A DNA stretch of 7,463 bases from Lachnospiraceae bacterium (lineage in GTDB: Bacteria; Bacillota; Clostridia; Lachnospirales; Lachnospiraceae), in NCBI GenBank assembly GCA_017412265.1, contig JAFPYK010000279.1:1-7463 (forward strand), read 5' to 3'. Below the pieces are notes generated by a model. It did not search any database and had not been told where the DNA came from. It saw only the letters and a program-made list of their open reading frames with translations. Every line of letters starts with the position of its first letter. Position 1 is the stretch's first letter. Shown piece by piece: positions 5,938-7,463 of this stretch. A program made the translations under genes and the position numbers.

Positions 5938-6882
5938 TCAGTCCTCCAGCATCACTCTGGGATCCAGAATGTGGTACAGGATGTCCACCACGGCATTGAC
6001 CGTAAGGACGATCACAGCGATGTAGAGCACGATCGCAAGAATCACGGGGAAGTCACGGTTCGCGATCGAGACGACCAGCAGCCGTCCGATCCCGGGAATG
6101 CCGAAGACCTGCTCGATGACAATGCTTCCCGCGAACACCTCCGCGACGATCATCGCGAAGAAGGTAATCACCGGAATCAATGCATTGCGAAGCATGTGCA
6201 CATAGAGCACTCTTCTCTCGTCATTTCCTTTACTTCTTGCCGTGCGGACATAATTCAGCCGCTTCTGGCCGGCCATCGAGTCACGGATGAACTTGATCAG
6301 CGTAAATGCCCTGGGAAGTGCGATCGCAAGCGCAGGAAAGACCAGGAAGCCCAGTCCTCTGCCGAAATCCTCCGACAGATCCACATAAGCTCCCGGACGG
6401 AACCAGGAAAGCAGCAGGCCGAAGATCCATGTGATCAGGATGCCCAGGAAGAACGGAGGGACCGCCATGCCGATCTGGTTGAACACCCCGACGGCGATAT
6501 CTCCCCCGGCGGACCAGATCCCCGAGGTGCCGATACCCAGAGGAAGGCCGATGAAAAGTATGAGGATCAGCGAAAGCACCGCCAGATGCACGGTGACCGC
6601 GATCTTGTCCTTCATCAGCTCCGACACCGAGACGCTGTAATTGGTAGACATGCCGAGATCACCTCGCGCGGCGCCGGCGAGCCATTTCCCGTAACGCACG
6701 GTCATCGGCTGGTTCAGGCCCATCTCCTCGCGAAGTGCTTCGATCTGCTCCGGTGTCGCGTTATCCCCGAGCGCCGACAGGGCCGCGTCGCCCTTGACCG
6801 CCTCAAATGCCAGGAAAACCAGAAAGGACATGACAAGAAGCGTCGCAAATAAGATCAGTACTTTCTTCCCGATATACTTCAT
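5938..6882 (-). CDS. ABC importer permease, DppB/OppB type
   Basis: This is the second membrane subunit of the importer. The 314-residue product is full length. It has the characteristic first membrane segment (about 7-27), then an extracytoplasmic region of some 70 residues including LREEMGLNQPMTVRYGKWL (50-68) and GDLGMST (74-80), both family hallmarks. Further membrane segments lie near 97-118, 136-158, 176-196, 233-256 and 279-303. The EAA coupling loop is YVRTARSKG (211-219) followed by VHMLRNALIPV (228-238), and FGIPGIGRLL (260-269) follows. AAAGGA is 6 nt before the ATG. The gene lies 42 nt after the binding-protein gene and 3 nt before the DppC-type gene, so all are one operon. The substrate is not resolved by sequence. 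Confidence 0.96.
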   Translation of the reverse strand: MKYIGKKVLILFATLLVMSFLVFLAFEAVKGDAALSALGDNATPEQIEALREEMGLNQPMTVRYGKWLAGAARGDLGMSTNYSVSVSELMKDKIAVTVHLAVLSLILILFIGLPLGIGTSGIWSAGGDIAVGVFNQIGMAVPPFFLGILITWIFGLLLSWFRPGAYVDLSEDFGRGLGFLVFPALAIALPRAFTLIKFIRDSMAGQKRLNYVRTARSKGNDERRVLYVHMLRNALIPVITFFAMIVAEVFAGSIVIEQVFGIPGIGRLLVVSIANRDFPVILAIVLYIAVIVLTVNAVVDILYHILDPRVMLED

Positions 6883-6896
6883 ATCATGTCCTTTCC

Positions 6897-6906
6897 GGCA
6901 TATGCC
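6897..6906. repeat. Short palindrome between the binding-protein and permease genes
   Basis: GGCATATGCC is a perfect 10-base palindrome in the 42-nt gap (6883-6924). Gaps at this place in importer operons often hold hairpins that lower permease expression relative to the binding protein, but this one is too short to be convincing and has no T-tract. Confidence 0.3.
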
Positions 6907-6924
6907 TGATGTATGTGCAGTTGT

Positions 6925-7463
6925 TTAGTCTGTCCAGCGAAGGGAAGCGATATCCTGAACAAAGATCGGATAGAACTTATATCCCTCCAGCTTCGGATTT
7001 ACGGCAACGAGAAGCGCCGGATCCTGCAGGTAGACCGAAGCCGCCTCATCGGTCAGCATGGCCTCCATCTCTTTGTAGAGTGCCTGCTTCTCGGCGTCGT
7101 CGATGCTGCCGGCCGCCTTGGCGAACAGCTCGTCATATGCCGCGTTCTTGTAGTTGATGAAATTGTTGCTTGCCGACTGTGTGTATCTGCTCAGCACACG
7201 GCCGGGTACAACAACCTTCGCGGCCAGTCCGTACAGGGTCGCGTCGTATTTGCGTTCCTTGTAGACGTCCTGAAGCCAGGAATTGTCGTCGATCGTCTTA
7301 ATGTTGACGGTGATGTTCGAAGCCTTCAGCTGATCCGCGACGACCTGGGCCGTATCCACATGATACTGATAGCCGGAAGCGACGATCAGGTCGAAAGTGA
7401 TGCCATCCGGATATCCGGCTTCAGCCAGAAGCTCTTTCGCCTTCGCCGGGCTGTATTCATAGA
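6925..7463 (-). CDS. Extracellular solute-binding protein, family 5 (DppA/OppA-like), C-terminal 178 residues
   Basis: This should be the lipid-anchored, extracytoplasmic receptor that captures the substrate and delivers it to the permeases. Only the C-terminal part is present; the frame is open to the right window edge, so the signal peptide, lipobox Cys and start are missing. The visible part starts YEYSPAKAKELLAEAGYPDG, the typical family 5 helix, followed by the TFDLIV strand. Further on come VADQLKASNITVNIKTID, a WLQDVYKERKYDATLYG segment, NNFINYKNAAYDELF and a LYKEMEAML helix, the order seen in peptide-binding proteins. The protein ends IASLRWTD with TAA at 6927-6925. A GTG at 7359 is internal to this frame and is not a start. 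Peptide, nickel or another small solute remains possible; the ligand-contacting half is mostly off-window. Confidence 0.93.
   Translation of the reverse strand, partial: YEYSPAKAKELLAEAGYPDGITFDLIVASGYQYHVDTAQVVADQLKASNITVNIKTIDDNSWLQDVYKERKYDATLYGLAAKVVVPGRVLSRYTQSASNNFINYKNAAYDELFAKAAGSIDDAEKQALYKEMEAMLTDEAASVYLQDPALLVAVNPKLEGYKFYPIFVQDIASLRWTD

Noticed and set aside
4814..6852. Long plus-strand reading frames at 4814-5917 and 5788-6852 (over 350 codons each)
   Set aside because: They lie antisense to the two permease genes and the start of the ATPase gene, which have full family motifs. Their proteins are low-complexity (rich in R, S, P or D, R, H) with no recognisable motif, as expected of mirror frames in GC-rich coding DNA.
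6925..7359. A short separate gene starting at GTG 7359
   Set aside because: The frame is open to the window edge and the upstream residues match the binding-protein family, so this is the tail of a longer gene.
1..7463. Mobile elements, CRISPR arrays, phage or defence genes
   Set aside because: No direct repeat series, terminal inverted repeats, transposase or integrase motifs were seen; the tRNA-Gln 3' end shows no duplicated copy in the window that would suggest an attachment site.

Overview
This looks like a chromosomal window from a Gram-positive bacterium, probably a clostridial (Lachnospiraceae-like) Firmicute of moderately high GC. The reasons are strong AGGAGG-type ribosome binding sites, a textbook T-box riboswitch before a threonyl-tRNA synthetase gene, TTG start codons, U-tract hairpin terminators, a tRNA without an encoded CCA end, and clostridial-looking DeoC, Tdk and ThrRS proteins. 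The genus is an inference. Every gene I can support is on the minus strand, so transcription runs from right (7463) to left (1).

In transcription order: (i) 7463-3613 is the distal part of a peptide/nickel-type (Dpp/Opp family) ABC importer operon. It holds the C-terminal part of a solute-binding lipoprotein (start off-window), a DppB-type permease, a DppC-type permease and one protein carrying two fused ATPase domains (DppD plus DppF in one chain). The last three genes are 3 nt apart, each ribosome binding site lying in the end of the gene before. (ii) 3616-1497 is the thrS unit. A consensus-like promoter has its -35 box over the stop codon of the fused ATPase gene. It is followed by a T-box leader with a likely ACC specifier, a competing terminator/antiterminator, thrS (a ThrRS lacking the TGS domain), and a hairpin after the stop codon. 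(iii) 1461-1320 is a tRNA-Gln(CTG) gene with a likely -10 box and a strong terminator. (iv) 1164-1 is a pyrimidine deoxynucleoside salvage operon, tdk followed 5 nt later by deoC (cut by the window edge), with a good sigma-A promoter and a hairpin at the start of its leader. Both genes appear to start with TTG.

The importer brings in peptides or a related solute. The T-box makes thrS expression depend on uncharged tRNA-Thr. Tdk phosphorylates thymidine (and deoxyuridine), while DeoC breaks deoxyribose-5-phosphate from deoxynucleosides into acetaldehyde and glyceraldehyde-3-phosphate.

I see no mobile element, CRISPR array, phage gene or clearly unknown system. The points most worth a second look are regulatory: the thrS promoter embedded in the importer's stop codon with no separate importer terminator, the C-terminally shortened fused ATPase, and the TGS-less ThrRS with an altered residue next to a zinc ligand.
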